DNA of 60,764 nucleotides from an uncultured Actinomycetes bacterium (GTDB lineage: Bacteria; Actinomycetota; Thermoleophilia; RBG-16-64-13). The position numbers and the translations under genes are program-made. The notes beneath the pieces are model-generated. The model ran no database searches, was not told the origin of the DNA, and was given only the letters and a program-made list of their open reading frames with translations. Position 1 is the stretch's first letter; each line of letters begins with the position of its first letter. Of the stretch, positions 9,948 to 19,140 are shown piece after piece. The DNA lies in contig CAKZRW010000096.1 in the NCBI GenBank assembly GCA_937148845.1, positions 1 to 60,764 of the forward strand, written 5' to 3'.

Positions 9948-9962
9948 GGGCTGAAACAGCCC
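9948..9962 (+). terminator. Small hairpin after the hdr operon
   Basis: GGGCTG-AAA-CAGCCC forms a perfect 6-bp stem a few bases after the hdrA stop, in the ~100-bp gap between convergent genes. There is no T tract, so this is a weak terminator candidate. Confidence 0.4.
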
Positions 9963-10042
9963 CGGTGCCAGCCCTGGGGCGCGAGGCCGCGCCGCCTTGC
10001 ACCAGGCTGGCGACCCGCCGCTCCAGCTGGTGCCAGGTAGTT

Positions 10043-11464
10043 TCACTCACGCCGCGGCTTCGGTCCCACCAGGGACGCTGCCACCCCCACCAGGCAGAGA
10101 GCCGTGAAGATCAGGAAGGTCAGCCGCACACTGGTAAGAAGTGCCGGATAATCTTCCGGCCTGATGGCCTTACTCCCCACCAGCACCGCCAGCAGCAAGG
10201 CCGCCACTCCCGTGCTCAGACTCATGCCCGCCTGGCGGACTGCGGCGATGGTGGCCGAAGCCACACCCAACCACCGCTTGTCCACGCTGCCCATGACAAC
10301 GTGTGTGGCAGGCGAAGAGAAGAGGCCGAAGCCGAAGCCAAGAGCACACAGGGCCAGAATGATGTACCAATATGGAGTCTCTTCCCCCAGGAAGACCAGG
10401 GCAAGCAACCCTAGCACGCAGAAGCCCATGCCCAGACTGGCCACGTAGCGCGCAGGCACGCGGTCGCACAGGCGCCCCGCCCAGGGCGAGGCCAGCGCCT
10501 GCACGAAGGTCCCCGTCACCAGGACGAAACCGGCAGTCTGAGCGTTGAGGCCCCGGTTGTATTGCAGGTAGAGGCTCATCAGAAACACCATGGCCGAAGT
10601 GGCAGCATAGTTCACCAGCACCGCCGCGTTCGTGAACCCGAACACCCGGTTCCGCTTCAGCAGCAAGACCGGCAGCAGGGGATCAGCCGCCTTGCTCTCC
10701 CACCACAAGAATATGGTCAGGCCGGCGATGCTGACCGGTACCAGAACGATCCCCGAAAGCCCCGGTAGCCGGGAGAAACCCAGCAAGAGTAACACCAGCG
10801 AGACAGCGTAGAGGATGGCGCCCGGTAGGTCGAACTTACCTGTCTTGGGCTCCCGCCACTCCACATGACGCAGTTTCCACAAGGGAAGAATCACATCGAT
10901 GAGTGCCCCTGCCCCGACTATCAGGAAGAGGCTCCGCCACCCCAAGTTGTGGACTATCAGGCCGCCAAGGACAGGACCGACGGTCAGTCCCAGATATACA
11001 CCCCCAACGTTCAGCCCCAAAGCCCTCCCCCTCGTCTCGACCGGGTAAGCAAGCACGACCAGGGTGGTCGACGTCACCGAACCGATGGCGAGGCAGAAAC
11101 CGGTCAAAGCCCGCATGGCCAGCAAGACCCTGGCCGAAGGGGCGAACCCGCTCGCGAACAAGGCCAGCGTCAACAAGACATTGCTGAGAATGAAGAAGCG
11201 CACCCGACCATAGGTATCGGCCAAACGCCCGACCGGTAGCAGCAGGGCCCCCGACACCAGGATCATCGACATCGAGATCCAACTCAGCATGACCGCTGAA
11301 GCCTGGAACTCGGCACCGATCAGAGGCAAAGCGATGTTGACCGACGAAGCCATGAACGTCACCAAGAAGCCACCAAGAGTGGCTACCAAGAGAATCAGGC
11401 CTTGGGGGAGAGGAGCCTGCGGGCCCCGCGACCTGGGGGCCTCTTGCCCAGTCCTGCCGTCCAT
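10043..11464 (-). CDS. MFS drug:H+ antiporter-like transporter (DHA2 type, 14 TM)
   Basis: A 473-residue integral membrane protein with about 14 hydrophobic segments. The N-terminal helix region (GGFLVTFMASSVNIALPLIG) and the loop motif GRLADTYGRVRFF (MFS motif A) are typical of DHA2/EmrB-like exporters, as is VGPVLGGLIVHNLGWRSLF (motif C-like). It is convergent with the hdr operon and runs in the same direction as the substrate-binding protein gene upstream, ~80 bases away. A second MFS transporter of the same class lies at 35369-36916. Substrate unknown. Confidence 0.9.
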   Translation of the reverse strand: MDGRTGQEAPRSRGPQAPLPQGLILLVATLGGFLVTFMASSVNIALPLIGAEFQASAVMLSWISMSMILVSGALLLPVGRLADTYGRVRFFILSNVLLTLALFASGFAPSARVLLAMRALTGFCLAIGSVTSTTLVVLAYPVETRGRALGLNVGGVYLGLTVGPVLGGLIVHNLGWRSLFLIVGAGALIDVILPLWKLRHVEWREPKTGKFDLPGAILYAVSLVLLLLGFSRLPGLSGIVLVPVSIAGLTIFLWWESKAADPLLPVLLLKRNRVFGFTNAAVLVNYAATSAMVFLMSLYLQYNRGLNAQTAGFVLVTGTFVQALASPWAGRLCDRVPARYVASLGMGFCVLGLLALVFLGEETPYWYIILALCALGFGFGLFSSPATHVVMGSVDKRWLGVASATIAAVRQAGMSLSTGVAALLLAVLVGSKAIRPEDYPALLTSVRLTFLIFTALCLVGVAASLVGPKPRRE

Positions 11465-11543
11465 CTGTCGTCGTTACCATCCTTCCATGCGCGGCGGGGG
11501 CCCCGTGGGGCCCCCGCCGCGCACCACTTCTCCTTGCCGCGAC

Positions 11544-12968
11544 TCAGTTCCCGTAGGTCATGCCAAGGACTTCGCCTCCGATAGGTATGCCTAGCTCCGG
11601 CCAGCCCCCATCGCCCACGATTACTTGGTCAAAGGGCCACTTGCCTTTGCCCTTCTGCCACTGCCCCGGTAGGACCGGCATCACGTGCACATTGGGATGC
11701 GGGCGCTGCCTATCCCCGACCGGCTTTGTGAAGTCGATGGGATGAGCCGCACTCTCTATCTTGGTGACCTTGACCGCCTCGATTATAGAAGCTGGGTCTT
11801 CGACATTGTCAGCCCTCTTGAGAACGTCTATAGCCCACTCGTAAAGCCGGATGGCGTTGAGGATCCCTTGCCACTGTTTCCCCGTGGTCTGTTCGTATTC
11901 ATCGCACATCTCCTGGCAGGTCTGCCCCGTGAGCGGCGACCGGTAGGGGAAAGTGGGATGGAACGCTATCTCACAGATGAGATTGGTGGCTGCAGGACCG
12001 ATGGCCGTCGGTGCACTGGGGAAGAGCAGCGCGATACCGTTCGACATGAGTGGAGGCCTGAACCCTTGCTGTACGGCCTGGTTGAAGAAGTTGGCAAACT
12101 CCGGAGTCACACCGCTCCCCATCAGGAGCTCGCACCCCTCCTTCTTGAAGATCGAGATCTGAGCCGTGAAGTCCTCAGAACCGGGCGGATAGAGATCCGG
12201 CATGACATAGGTGTAGCCTCTCTCCTCCAGCAGAGGAGGGATGCCGGTCTTCATGTCAGAATACTCTATGCCGTTCGCATTGTTCGGATAGAGGAGCGCG
12301 ACCTTCCTATTGGTGCCCGGAGCATACCGTTCAAAAGCGTCCAGGGCGGCCCGGCCGTTCTCCTGCGTGCCCACGGTGCAAGCGTAGGTCCACTGGAAAG
12401 GCGTCTTGCCATCGTTTCCTCGACCATAGGTGAAAGCAGTCCAAGGTAGGTTGCAGAAGAGGCCCGGACACCCCAGAGCCTCGCATTGGTCCGCAGGCCC
12501 GAGTACCGAGTCGGGCCCTCCCTCGGCTAGGATGAGACTCACCTTGTCGTTCTGGATCATGTCCCCGGTGATCTGAGCGGCCCGGTTGGAGTCCGATTGG
12601 CTGTCTTTCTCGATGAACTGGAGCTCTCGCTCCTTGCCGTCCTTGGTGACCAGCTTGCCCCCGGTCACGTCCCGCACTTTCTTGGTCAGATATTCGGTGG
12701 GCGCACCGAATTCAGCCAGGGGACCGGTCATCGGCACTACGATGCCTATCTTGATGGGCTGGCCTTTCTCCGCGCCAGCCGAGACCGACGTGGACGTCTG
12801 GATACTCGAGCCGGGCTCAGCGCTGCTACCGGCCGCGGAATTGGTGGTCGCTTCGTCCTCACCGCAGGCCGCCAGAAGTCCGCTCAACCCGGCTCCCAGA
12901 GTGGCGGCTGCTCCCGCCATCCCGGCTCTCCGCAGGAAGTCACGGCGGCTGATCTGCTCTTGCTCCAT
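11544..12968 (-). CDS. Tat-exported lipoprotein substrate-binding protein (Leu/Ile/Val-urea family)
   Basis: A 474-residue periplasmic-binding-type protein. The N-terminus carries a twin-arginine signal (SRRDFLRRAGMAGAA) and a lipobox (LLAAC), so it is predicted to be folded before export and anchored by a lipidated Cys. The body matches the type I receptor family of branched-chain amino acid/urea transporters (IKIGIVVPMTGPLAEFG near the start, later YPNNANGIEY and GVTPEFANFFNQA). The ATG at 12968 has an AAAAGGAG Shine-Dalgarno; an open frame extends ~50 residues further upstream but lacks support. No permease or ATPase genes are adjacent, so it is an orphan receptor here. A promoter and two inverted repeats lie upstream. 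Confidence 0.88.
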   Translation of the reverse strand: MEQEQISRRDFLRRAGMAGAAATLGAGLSGLLAACGEDEATTNSAAGSSAEPGSSIQTSTSVSAGAEKGQPIKIGIVVPMTGPLAEFGAPTEYLTKKVRDVTGGKLVTKDGKERELQFIEKDSQSDSNRAAQITGDMIQNDKVSLILAEGGPDSVLGPADQCEALGCPGLFCNLPWTAFTYGRGNDGKTPFQWTYACTVGTQENGRAALDAFERYAPGTNRKVALLYPNNANGIEYSDMKTGIPPLLEERGYTYVMPDLYPPGSEDFTAQISIFKKEGCELLMGSGVTPEFANFFNQAVQQGFRPPLMSNGIALLFPSAPTAIGPAATNLICEIAFHPTFPYRSPLTGQTCQEMCDEYEQTTGKQWQGILNAIRLYEWAIDVLKRADNVEDPASIIEAVKVTKIESAAHPIDFTKPVGDRQRPHPNVHVMPVLPGQWQKGKGKWPFDQVIVGDGGWPELGIPIGGEVLGMTYGN

Positions 12969-13064
12969 GCCTCTCGCTCCTTTTCGTTGCTTTGCGGACA
13001 TGGCCATCATCTGCGACCGACCCCCCACCCCCCGGATTCTTCGAACGCACAACGGCCCTGGCTC

Positions 13065-13094
13065 AGCATAGAAAACCCCCAGCAACCCGGTCAA
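13065..13094 (-). promoter_or_regulatory. Predicted sigma-70-type promoter for the substrate-binding protein gene
   Basis: On the minus strand TTGACC (13089-13094) is separated by 18 bp from TATGCT (13065-13070). This matches 5/6 and 4/6 of the consensus boxes, about 95 bases before the start at 12968. Confidence 0.5.
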
Positions 13095-13110
13095 GATGAG
13101 CGCGCGCTCA

Positions 13111-13126
13111 ATGAGCATTTGCTCAT
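13111..13126. promoter_or_regulatory. Inverted repeat, possible operator 1
   Basis: ATGAGC-ATTT-GCTCAT is a perfect 6+6 inverted repeat just upstream of the predicted promoter of the substrate-binding protein gene. It is probably a dimeric regulator site; the regulator is not encoded in the window. Confidence 0.5.
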
Positions 13127-13140
13127 CGTCAAGGGAAACG

Positions 13141-13155
13141 ATGCAAATGTTGCAT
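13141..13155. promoter_or_regulatory. Inverted repeat, possible operator 2
   Basis: ATGCAA-ATG-TTGCAT is a perfect 6+6 inverted repeat, 14 bases from the first repeat. Its arms differ from operator 1 but share the ATG...CAT ends and the AAATG-type core, so the two may bind one regulator. They lie between divergent genes. Confidence 0.5.
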
Positions 13156-13329
13156 ACAGGCTGGCCCCCGATCCCCCACGCTAGTAATACAGTAGACGAT
13201 TCGGTCCTCTGACCGGGATTTGGTAGTCTGAGGGCTAGGGCTGTGCCCGAAGGGGCGCCCTAGGGGGCATCCGCAGGGGCCCCAGCTTGCCCGTGAGGTC
13301 GGGTTTCTCTGCCCAGAAAGGATAGCCAC

Positions 13330-14151
13330 GTGGAAGACCGCAGCAACCGAAGACCGGACCACTCCGACAACGAGGCGAGCAGCCGCCCGCCGTTCATCGA
13401 CATCATCCCCTGCCTTGACATGAAGGACGGACGCGTGGTCAAGGGGGTCCACTTCGTCTCTTTGCGTGACGCAGGCGATCCTGTGGAGCACGCCGTCTAC
13501 TACGAGGAGCAGGGCGCCGATCGCCTGACCATGCTCGACATCGCTGCCACTGTCGAGAACCGCAAGACGAGGGTGCAGTGGGCGCGAGAGGTGGCCTCGG
13601 CCATCACCATCCCTCTGGTGGTGGGAGGGGGAATCTCTGGTCTCGCCGACATGGAAGTGCTCTTCGCGGTGGGAGTGGCGGCTGTCTCGGTGAACACGGC
13701 CGCAGTGAGGCGTCCCGACCTCGTCGAAGAGGCCGCCGAGACCTATGGCCCGGAGCGGATAGTGGTGGCGATCGATGGACGCCGTAATCAGAAGATGCCG
13801 AGTGGTTTTGAAGTGGTGGTAAGCGGTGGCAGTAAGCCGGTGGGGTTGGATGCAGTGGACTGGGCTCGTCGCTGCGCTGCTCTGGGAGCAGGGGCCTTGC
13901 TTCCCACCAGCATGGACGGAGACGGCACGCTGGCAGGCTATGATCTGCCCTTCACACGAAGCATCGCTGAGGCGGTGAGCATTCCGGTGATCGCTTCCGG
14001 CGGTGCGGGGACCTTGGAACATTTCTACGAGGCTGTAGTCGAAGGCAAGGCCTCGGCCCTCTTGGCCGCTTCTGTCTTTCATTTCCGGACCTACACCGTG
14101 CGTCAGGTGAAGGAGTATCTGGCCGAACGGGGGCTACCGGTCCGACTCTAG
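13330..14151 (+). CDS. hisF: Imidazole glycerol phosphate synthase cyclase subunit HisF
   Basis: A 273-residue TIM-barrel protein of the HisF family, which makes imidazole glycerol phosphate and AICAR from PRFAR using ammonia from HisH. The catalytic Asp residues are visible in IIPCLDMKDGRVVKG and PTSMDGDGTLAGYD, and phosphate-binding glycines are in VVGGGIS and ASGGAG. The start is a GTG with an AAAGGA element upstream; the first ~24 residues are a hydrophilic extension not usual for HisF, so a later start is possible. No other his genes are nearby. Confidence 0.92.
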   Translation: MEDRSNRRPDHSDNEASSRPPFIDIIPCLDMKDGRVVKGVHFVSLRDAGDPVEHAVYYEEQGADRLTMLDIAATVENRKTRVQWAREVASAITIPLVVGGGISGLADMEVLFAVGVAAVSVNTAAVRRPDLVEEAAETYGPERIVVAIDGRRNQKMPSGFEVVVSGGSKPVGLDAVDWARRCAALGAGALLPTSMDGDGTLAGYDLPFTRSIAEAVSIPVIASGGAGTLEHFYEAVVEGKASALLAASVFHFRTYTVRQVKEYLAERGLPVRL

Positions 14152-14273
14152 CGCTGCCCAGGCCACGAGGGCTCAGCCCCGAGGGCCAAGCCCTACTACG
14201 GCTGGGTTGGTATCTTGAGAGAATCGTTGTGCCGTGTAGTGTCGTTGGAACTGCTAGCAAAGGGGGAATGCTC

Positions 14274-15053
14274 GTGGGAAGGGTCCAAGACAAGGTAGCT
14301 ATCATCACTGGAGCCTCCACCGGTCTCGGTAAGGCCACCGCTGAGCTTCTTGCCGCCGAGGGAGCCAAGGTCGCCATCGCCGACATCCAGGACGAACTGG
14401 GACAAGCCGTAGCCGACGGCATCGTCAGAGCAGGCGGAGTCGCCCGCTACTACCACATGGACGTCACCGTGGAGGAGCAAGTGGCGCAGGTTTGCGCAGA
14501 TGTGTTCGCCACCTTCGGCCGTCTCGACATCCTGGTGAACAACGCCGGTATCACCGGTGCGCCCAAACCCACCCACGAGATAACGGTCGAGGAATGGGAC
14601 CGCATCCTGGATGTCGACGCCAAGGGCGTCTTTCTCTGCACCAAGCATGCCATCCCCTACCTCAAGCAGACGGAGGGAGGCAGCATTGTGAACATCTCCT
14701 CGGTCTATGGGATCGTGGGTGGCATGGACGTACCCCCGCCCTACCTCTACCACGCGGCCAAGGGCGCGGTGCGAGTGATGACCAAGTCGGACGCTATCTG
14801 TTACGCAGCCGACAAGATCCGCGTGAATTCCATTCATCCGGGTTGGCTCTGGACGCCCATGCTGGAGAGCGTGGGCCTGAACTCCACCGAGGGTCCAGAG
14901 AAGTTTCATGCCCGGATACTCAGCCGTCTACCTCTAGGGCATTACGGCGAGCCTATCGACGTGGCCTATGGGGTCCTCTATCTGGCTTCTGATGAAAGCA
15001 AGTTCGTGACCGGGGCGGAGCTCATCATCGACGGGGGTTATTGCGCCTGGTAG
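14274..15053 (+). CDS. Short-chain dehydrogenase/reductase
   Basis: A 259-residue classical SDR. It shows the NAD(P) motif TGASTGLG, the NNAG motif, the catalytic Ser in NISSVYG and the YxxxK site in YHAAK, plus a C-terminal GAELIIDGGYCAW. An Asp in IADIQD after beta-2 suggests NAD(H) preference. The GTG at 14274 is chosen because AAAGGGGGA lies ~7 bases upstream; an ATG at 14268 would sit too close to it. Substrate unknown. It is convergent with the selenoprotein gene behind a shared strong hairpin. Confidence 0.88.
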   Translation: MGRVQDKVAIITGASTGLGKATAELLAAEGAKVAIADIQDELGQAVADGIVRAGGVARYYHMDVTVEEQVAQVCADVFATFGRLDILVNNAGITGAPKPTHEITVEEWDRILDVDAKGVFLCTKHAIPYLKQTEGGSIVNISSVYGIVGGMDVPPPYLYHAAKGAVRVMTKSDAICYAADKIRVNSIHPGWLWTPMLESVGLNSTEGPEKFHARILSRLPLGHYGEPIDVAYGVLYLASDESKFVTGAELIIDGGYCAW

Positions 15054-15058
15054 CGTGC

Positions 15059-15109
15059 GGGGGGCGGCGCGGCCGGCCGCGCAACCGGCGCCTGGTAGCG
15101 CCGCCCCCC
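15059..15109. terminator. Bidirectional hairpin between convergent genes
   Basis: A perfect 12-bp inverted repeat (GGGGGGCGGCGC at 15059-15070, GCGCCGCCCCCC at 15098-15109) fills the 63-base gap between the stops of the SDR and selenoprotein A genes. It has no U tract but is very stable, and is probably a two-way terminator. Confidence 0.65.
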
Positions 15110-15116
15110 ACCTCCA

Positions 15117-16883
15117 TCACAGGTTGTACCCGCTGCGCTTGTATATGTCGGCGTGCCTCTTCTGGCGGGCCTCCCGCCGCCTGGTGGTACGCTCGTCTTC
15201 TCGGAAGACCCGGTCTCGGGGCCGCCAGCGGTCCACCGACACCGTCTGCGTGTGCCACATGTCGGTGGTGAACCACAGGGCTTGGGTCTCGCCCCCCACC
15301 ACCAAGGTGTTTATCAGCCCGGGGTCGGTGTAGGGCGCGATCAGCTCTTCCTTCGGCAGCTTGAGCCACGAGGCAAACGGCTCCATCCCCGCTCGGGCGC
15401 TGGGCTCGACCAGGGAGTAGACCACGTCCGACCCCCAGAACTGACCAGCGGTCATCTTGAAGTTCTCTGACAGATAGCGCGCCAGCTGCTCAGGATCCTG
15501 GAAGCCTTGCTCCTTCAAGTGATAGGCCACCAGCGGGTCCATCACCAGAGTGACGGCGCCGCGCAGGCAGGGAAAGGCCTGCATCATGATGAGCATCTCC
15601 TCTTGGGCCGGGCGGCGGCAGCCAGCAGCCCCCATGCTGTTTATGACGCTCCAGCCTTGGAAGATGCTGACGGTGCTCTCCTCTTTCTTGAACCCTTTGC
15701 GCACGTGGAAGGGTTGCCAGGGGCTGCGCTCCTCATTCTCGGCGAAGGTCATGTTGTTGTAGTTGAGGTTGTTTCCGGTGGAGCCCATGAACGTCTCCCC
15801 CAACCGAGCGTCCCCCAGGTTGATGGACATCAGCGTCCACGCCCGCCCGATGACCGTGTTGGCGTGGTTGAAAGGACTCAAGGCTCCTAGCCCGCAGTTC
15901 ATACCGATCTCGTTCCGGATGGGACCATTGACTACCGCCATCCGCGCAAAGGAGGTAGTCGAACTCGGCATGGACGTCTCTTGCGTCGCGGCCAGAGCAA
16001 GGATCACGGGCAGATGCTCGGGCCCGGCCCCAGCCATCACCGCATTGACCGCCACCTTCTCCACCGTGTATTCCAACTTCTCCTGATGGATGGTCACCGT
16101 CATCTGGCCCACCACCTCGTCGGGGTCGGCGGCGGTACCTTGCAGCATCCAGGCCACCCGTTCCTCGGTAGGAAGAACGATAGGCGCACCATCGGTCCAA
16201 CCGTTCTCCAGGAACAGCCGATGGAAGTTCTCCTCAGTATCGGGTTTGAGCAGCCGCGGCCGCGGAGCGGCCCGGCGGGCGGGCGGATTCTCTTCCTCCG
16301 CTGACAGGGGCCGGGTGAGAGCCTCGATCACTTCCTGCATCAGGGGCCGACCGGTGACCGGGTCGTCCCCTTCCACATACCTGCGCAGCACTTCACGGGG
16401 TCGCCCTACGAGCGGATAGGGAACGAACGTGAAGCGGAGGTTCATGCCGTGATTCAGCGCATCCTGCTCCAGAAACTCTGCGAAACGCGCGCTCGAGAGA
16501 GGCGCAGTCGGCATCCCGTACTTGGACTCGAGCTGCCGACAATGGGCGGCGACACTCGCCGCACAGCCGTCTCAACCACCTACCCCAAAGATGACCGCAT
16601 GCGCCTCCTGCCGGGCCTGTTGCCACATCTCCGGCTCGTCGGCAAACATGATGCCTTTCTTGCGCCGCAGTGTGGTCTTGACGTCCGGCAGGTTGCGCGC
16701 GAACCAGGCCTGCATCTCCTCGAGGAACTCGTAGCCCCCGCCAAAACCCACGTCGATCAGCAGCAGAGTCTTGCCCGCCAGAGAGTCAAGCCGCGGGGCG
16801 AGCGGAAGAGGCTGCACTATGTTGGTGGGCTGTCCGCGGGGGTCAAGGACATTGATCAAAGAGCCGGCCTGCAGTCGCGCCAT
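15117..16883 (-). CDS. Predicted selenoprotein A: UGSC-like domain (U-D-G-C) fused to a large C-terminal domain
   Basis: A 588-residue protein if UGA at 16572-16574 is read as Sec104. The N-terminal ~100 residues (LAGKTLLLIDVGFGGGYEFLE ... AVIFGVGG) resemble the UGSC (seleno)protein domain, where Sec follows a GVG-[GD] loop. After UGA the frame continues DGCAASVAAHCRQLESKYGMPTAPLSS with no stop, joining a ~470-residue C-terminal domain with NGWTDGAPIVLPTEERVAWML and VNGPIRNEIGMNCG. A paralogue with the same layout and UGA position lies at 38247-40025, roughly half identical by eye, which strongly supports readthrough. The start has GAGGAGGT 8 bases upstream. Function unknown; a thiol/selenol redox role is inferred from UxxC. 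The motif here is U-D-G-C rather than U-G-S-C. Confidence 0.85.
16546..16562 (-). promoter_or_regulatory. SECIS-like hairpin for selenoprotein A
   Basis: On the minus strand GCGGCGA-GTG-TCGCCGC forms a perfect 7-bp stem starting 10 nt after the UGA. The loop is at nt 17-19, as in known bacterial SECIS. The small loop (GUG, or AGUGU if the last pair opens) has an early G but is not the GGUC seen at the other two sites. Confidence 0.65.
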
Positions 16884-16958
16884 GTTCGCTTACCTCCTCG
16901 GCACAAAGCCACGCCGATCGACATCGTCATCTTCGCGGTCCTTATCTTCCTGCCCCTC

Positions 16959-16987
16959 ATCTTAGTGTTACAAACTACTCGAGGCAA
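16959..16987 (-). promoter_or_regulatory. Possible promoter for selenoprotein A
   Basis: Minus-strand TTGCCT (16982-16987), 17-bp spacer, TAAGAT (16959-16964), about 75 bases before the start codon. Each box matches 4/6 of consensus, so this is only moderate support. Confidence 0.4.
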
Positions 16988-17060
16988 CACAGTGGCGACG
17001 AACAAGGACTGCTGAGGTCTATACTCCCCGTACTAGACGACCTTGCTCCACACTCATCGC

Positions 17061-18386
17061 ATGAATCGACCTTCCTCCATCGAGCGACTGATCCTCGAAG
17101 AAGGCGGGCGGGTCACTTTGGCCCGCTTCATGGAACTCGCCCTCACCCATCCCCGACTCGGCTACTACTCCCAAGTCGAAAACCTTCTCGGTCGGAGGGG
17201 AGACTTCGACACTGCTCCCGCTCTCAGCCCGTTTTTCTGTCGTACGCTGGCCAGGCTTGTCACGGAGATGGTCGACGCGGCTTTGGCGTTCGGTCTCGTC
17301 CCTCCCGGACAGTCGGCTGCTGTGATCGAGCTGGGCGGCGGTGAAGGTCACCTGGCTCAGGCAGTCCTCTCCTACTGGCACGAAAACCGACCGGGTTGGC
17401 GGGGAAGGGTCGCCTACCGTTTCGTCGAGATAGGTCCCGGGCTACGACAGCGACAACAGGAAGCGATAGGGTCCGCCGTGGCCGCCGGCTGGCAAGTGGG
17501 CTGGGGGAGCGACCTCGCCGAAGCCTGCCAAGGAGTGGTGCCCGTCACCATGGTAGGAAACGAATTCCTTGATGCCCTCCCCGTACACCTCCTCGACGCG
17601 AACCAGGGAGAGATCCGGGAAGCCTACGTAGAGGTAGGCGTCCCCCAGGCGTCGAGCCCCGCGGGGCACGCGCACTCACTCGGACAGGCGGGTCTCACCC
17701 TGACTGAGTCCTGGGGCCCGCCCTCCGACGCTGCCCTCTCAGAGCTCGAGCTGCTCTTTGGACCCGGGCCAGCGGAGAGAGCGGAAAGCGGGCATCTCGA
17801 CCCCCACAACCTCTCCGCTTTCACTACCGACGGGATGCTGGAAATCCGTCCCGCGGTGGGCGATTTCCTGCAAGAAGCGGCCAAGATCATGCCGACGGGC
17901 ACGCTCATACTCGTCGACTACGGGGAGTGGTGCCCGGTGGGGCCGCAGCCCGACTCCCAGCCCTGTCGCCCGGCTCCATCTCCGCCGAGTGAGTTTGCCG
18001 CGCCGGCCCTGAAGCGTCGCCGGCGTACTCTCCGCGGCTACTTCAAGAACCAGCTGGTCACTGAGATCCTTGCCCACCCCGGGCGGCAGGACTTGACGGC
18101 TGACGTCGACTTCGCCGCGTTCGGTCTGCACGCACGGCGACTGGGCTTTCAGTGCGTGGTCTTCACCAATCTCGGCGCCTTCTTGCGAGCTGGGGGAGCG
18201 GGGGAAGAACTCCTCAGATTGCATCAGGTACAAGCGCAGGCCGAAAGAGACGCTCTTGAAGCCGACCGCGAAGCCACCGTCCTGGCCGCACTGCTTGACG
18301 AGCGCGACCTGGGTTCCGCCTTCAAGCTCCTCGTCCTGGCACGAGAACAGACTGGCGAAGGCTCTTACCAGACAGATGACCAGTAG
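17061..18386 (+). CDS. SAM-dependent methyltransferase, MidA/NDUFAF7 family
   Basis: A 441-residue protein of the MidA (DUF185, NDUFAF7) family. Recognised elements are ILEEGGRVTLARFMELAL ... HPRLGYYSQ, the GDFDTAPALSPFF block, the SAM-binding IELGGGEGHLAQAVL, and VGNEFLDALPVHLL. In mitochondria the homologue methylates a complex I subunit; the bacterial substrate is unknown. The ATG at 17061 is preferred over an upstream TTG because it starts immediately before the conserved N-terminus, though no clear Shine-Dalgarno is seen. It is divergent from selenoprotein A. Confidence 0.88.
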   Translation: MNRPSSIERLILEEGGRVTLARFMELALTHPRLGYYSQVENLLGRRGDFDTAPALSPFFCRTLARLVTEMVDAALAFGLVPPGQSAAVIELGGGEGHLAQAVLSYWHENRPGWRGRVAYRFVEIGPGLRQRQQEAIGSAVAAGWQVGWGSDLAEACQGVVPVTMVGNEFLDALPVHLLDANQGEIREAYVEVGVPQASSPAGHAHSLGQAGLTLTESWGPPSDAALSELELLFGPGPAERAESGHLDPHNLSAFTTDGMLEIRPAVGDFLQEAAKIMPTGTLILVDYGEWCPVGPQPDSQPCRPAPSPPSEFAAPALKRRRRTLRGYFKNQLVTEILAHPGRQDLTADVDFAAFGLHARRLGFQCVVFTNLGAFLRAGGAGEELLRLHQVQAQAERDALEADREATVLAALLDERDLGSAFKLLVLAREQTGEGSYQTDDQ

Positions 18387-19140
18387 CTATACAGATTCTC
18401 AGCAGTCGAGGGGACCCCCGAGTATCCGTGAGAGAACAGACTTGACCCCGAGTCGCCCGCGTCTTGGAGCGTATCAGCCACTTCCTCGACCACCTGGGTA
18501 CCGTAGAGCAATCCACCCTCCTCGGTAAGCGCAGCCGCCACCCCATCCCCAGTCTCGCCTACGGCATCCGTACCTTCCCCGCACGTCCCAGCCCGCTTCG
18601 CCAAGCTCAGCAAGCCCTTCCCTGACTTGTAGCCCTGGTTGGCCGCCCCTAGTCCTGGTATGTCGGCCGTGAGACTGAGGGGAGCAAGGTCGGGACCGGA
18701 GCTTGGGCCAAAGCCAGAGCGGAACCGCGCATCAGCGGTCGCTGGGCTATGGCGAGCATGATGTAGCGTTCTGCTTCAGGGACTCGATGAAAACAGTTCC
18801 CGCCAAGGAGCCGCTCGAAGCCCCCGCCGGTGCGGAGAGCAAAGTCCGTCGCTTGTGATCTCCCTCTCGGATACCCATCCCAGCCGGCGATAAGAGGGTG
18901 GGCGCCCTCCTCGGACGAGACGGCCAGGTCGGCCATGGAGGTTCATGACTCCACTGCCGACACCCCCGAGAAGAATGCCAGAACCAATAGGAGCGTCAGG
19001 GTGAACAGGTCGTATGGCTTCCAGCAAGATGCAGAGAGGGCTTCGGTGATGGGGCTTCATGGCCGATATACTAGGCAGGCGTCGCGGGCACCAGTCCCCT
19101 GGCGTTCCTGCTCTAGTTCGAAACAGGTCCGGGAGGGACG
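18387..19140. other. 754-base stretch without a recognisable gene
   Basis: Only short overlapping open frames occur on both strands, none with a recognised family, a good ribosome site or consistent coding character. A minus-strand frame at 18365-18613 (with a LYSYWSSVW end) has a protein-like composition but no identity. It may be a degraded gene; nothing else is supported. Confidence 0.4.
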
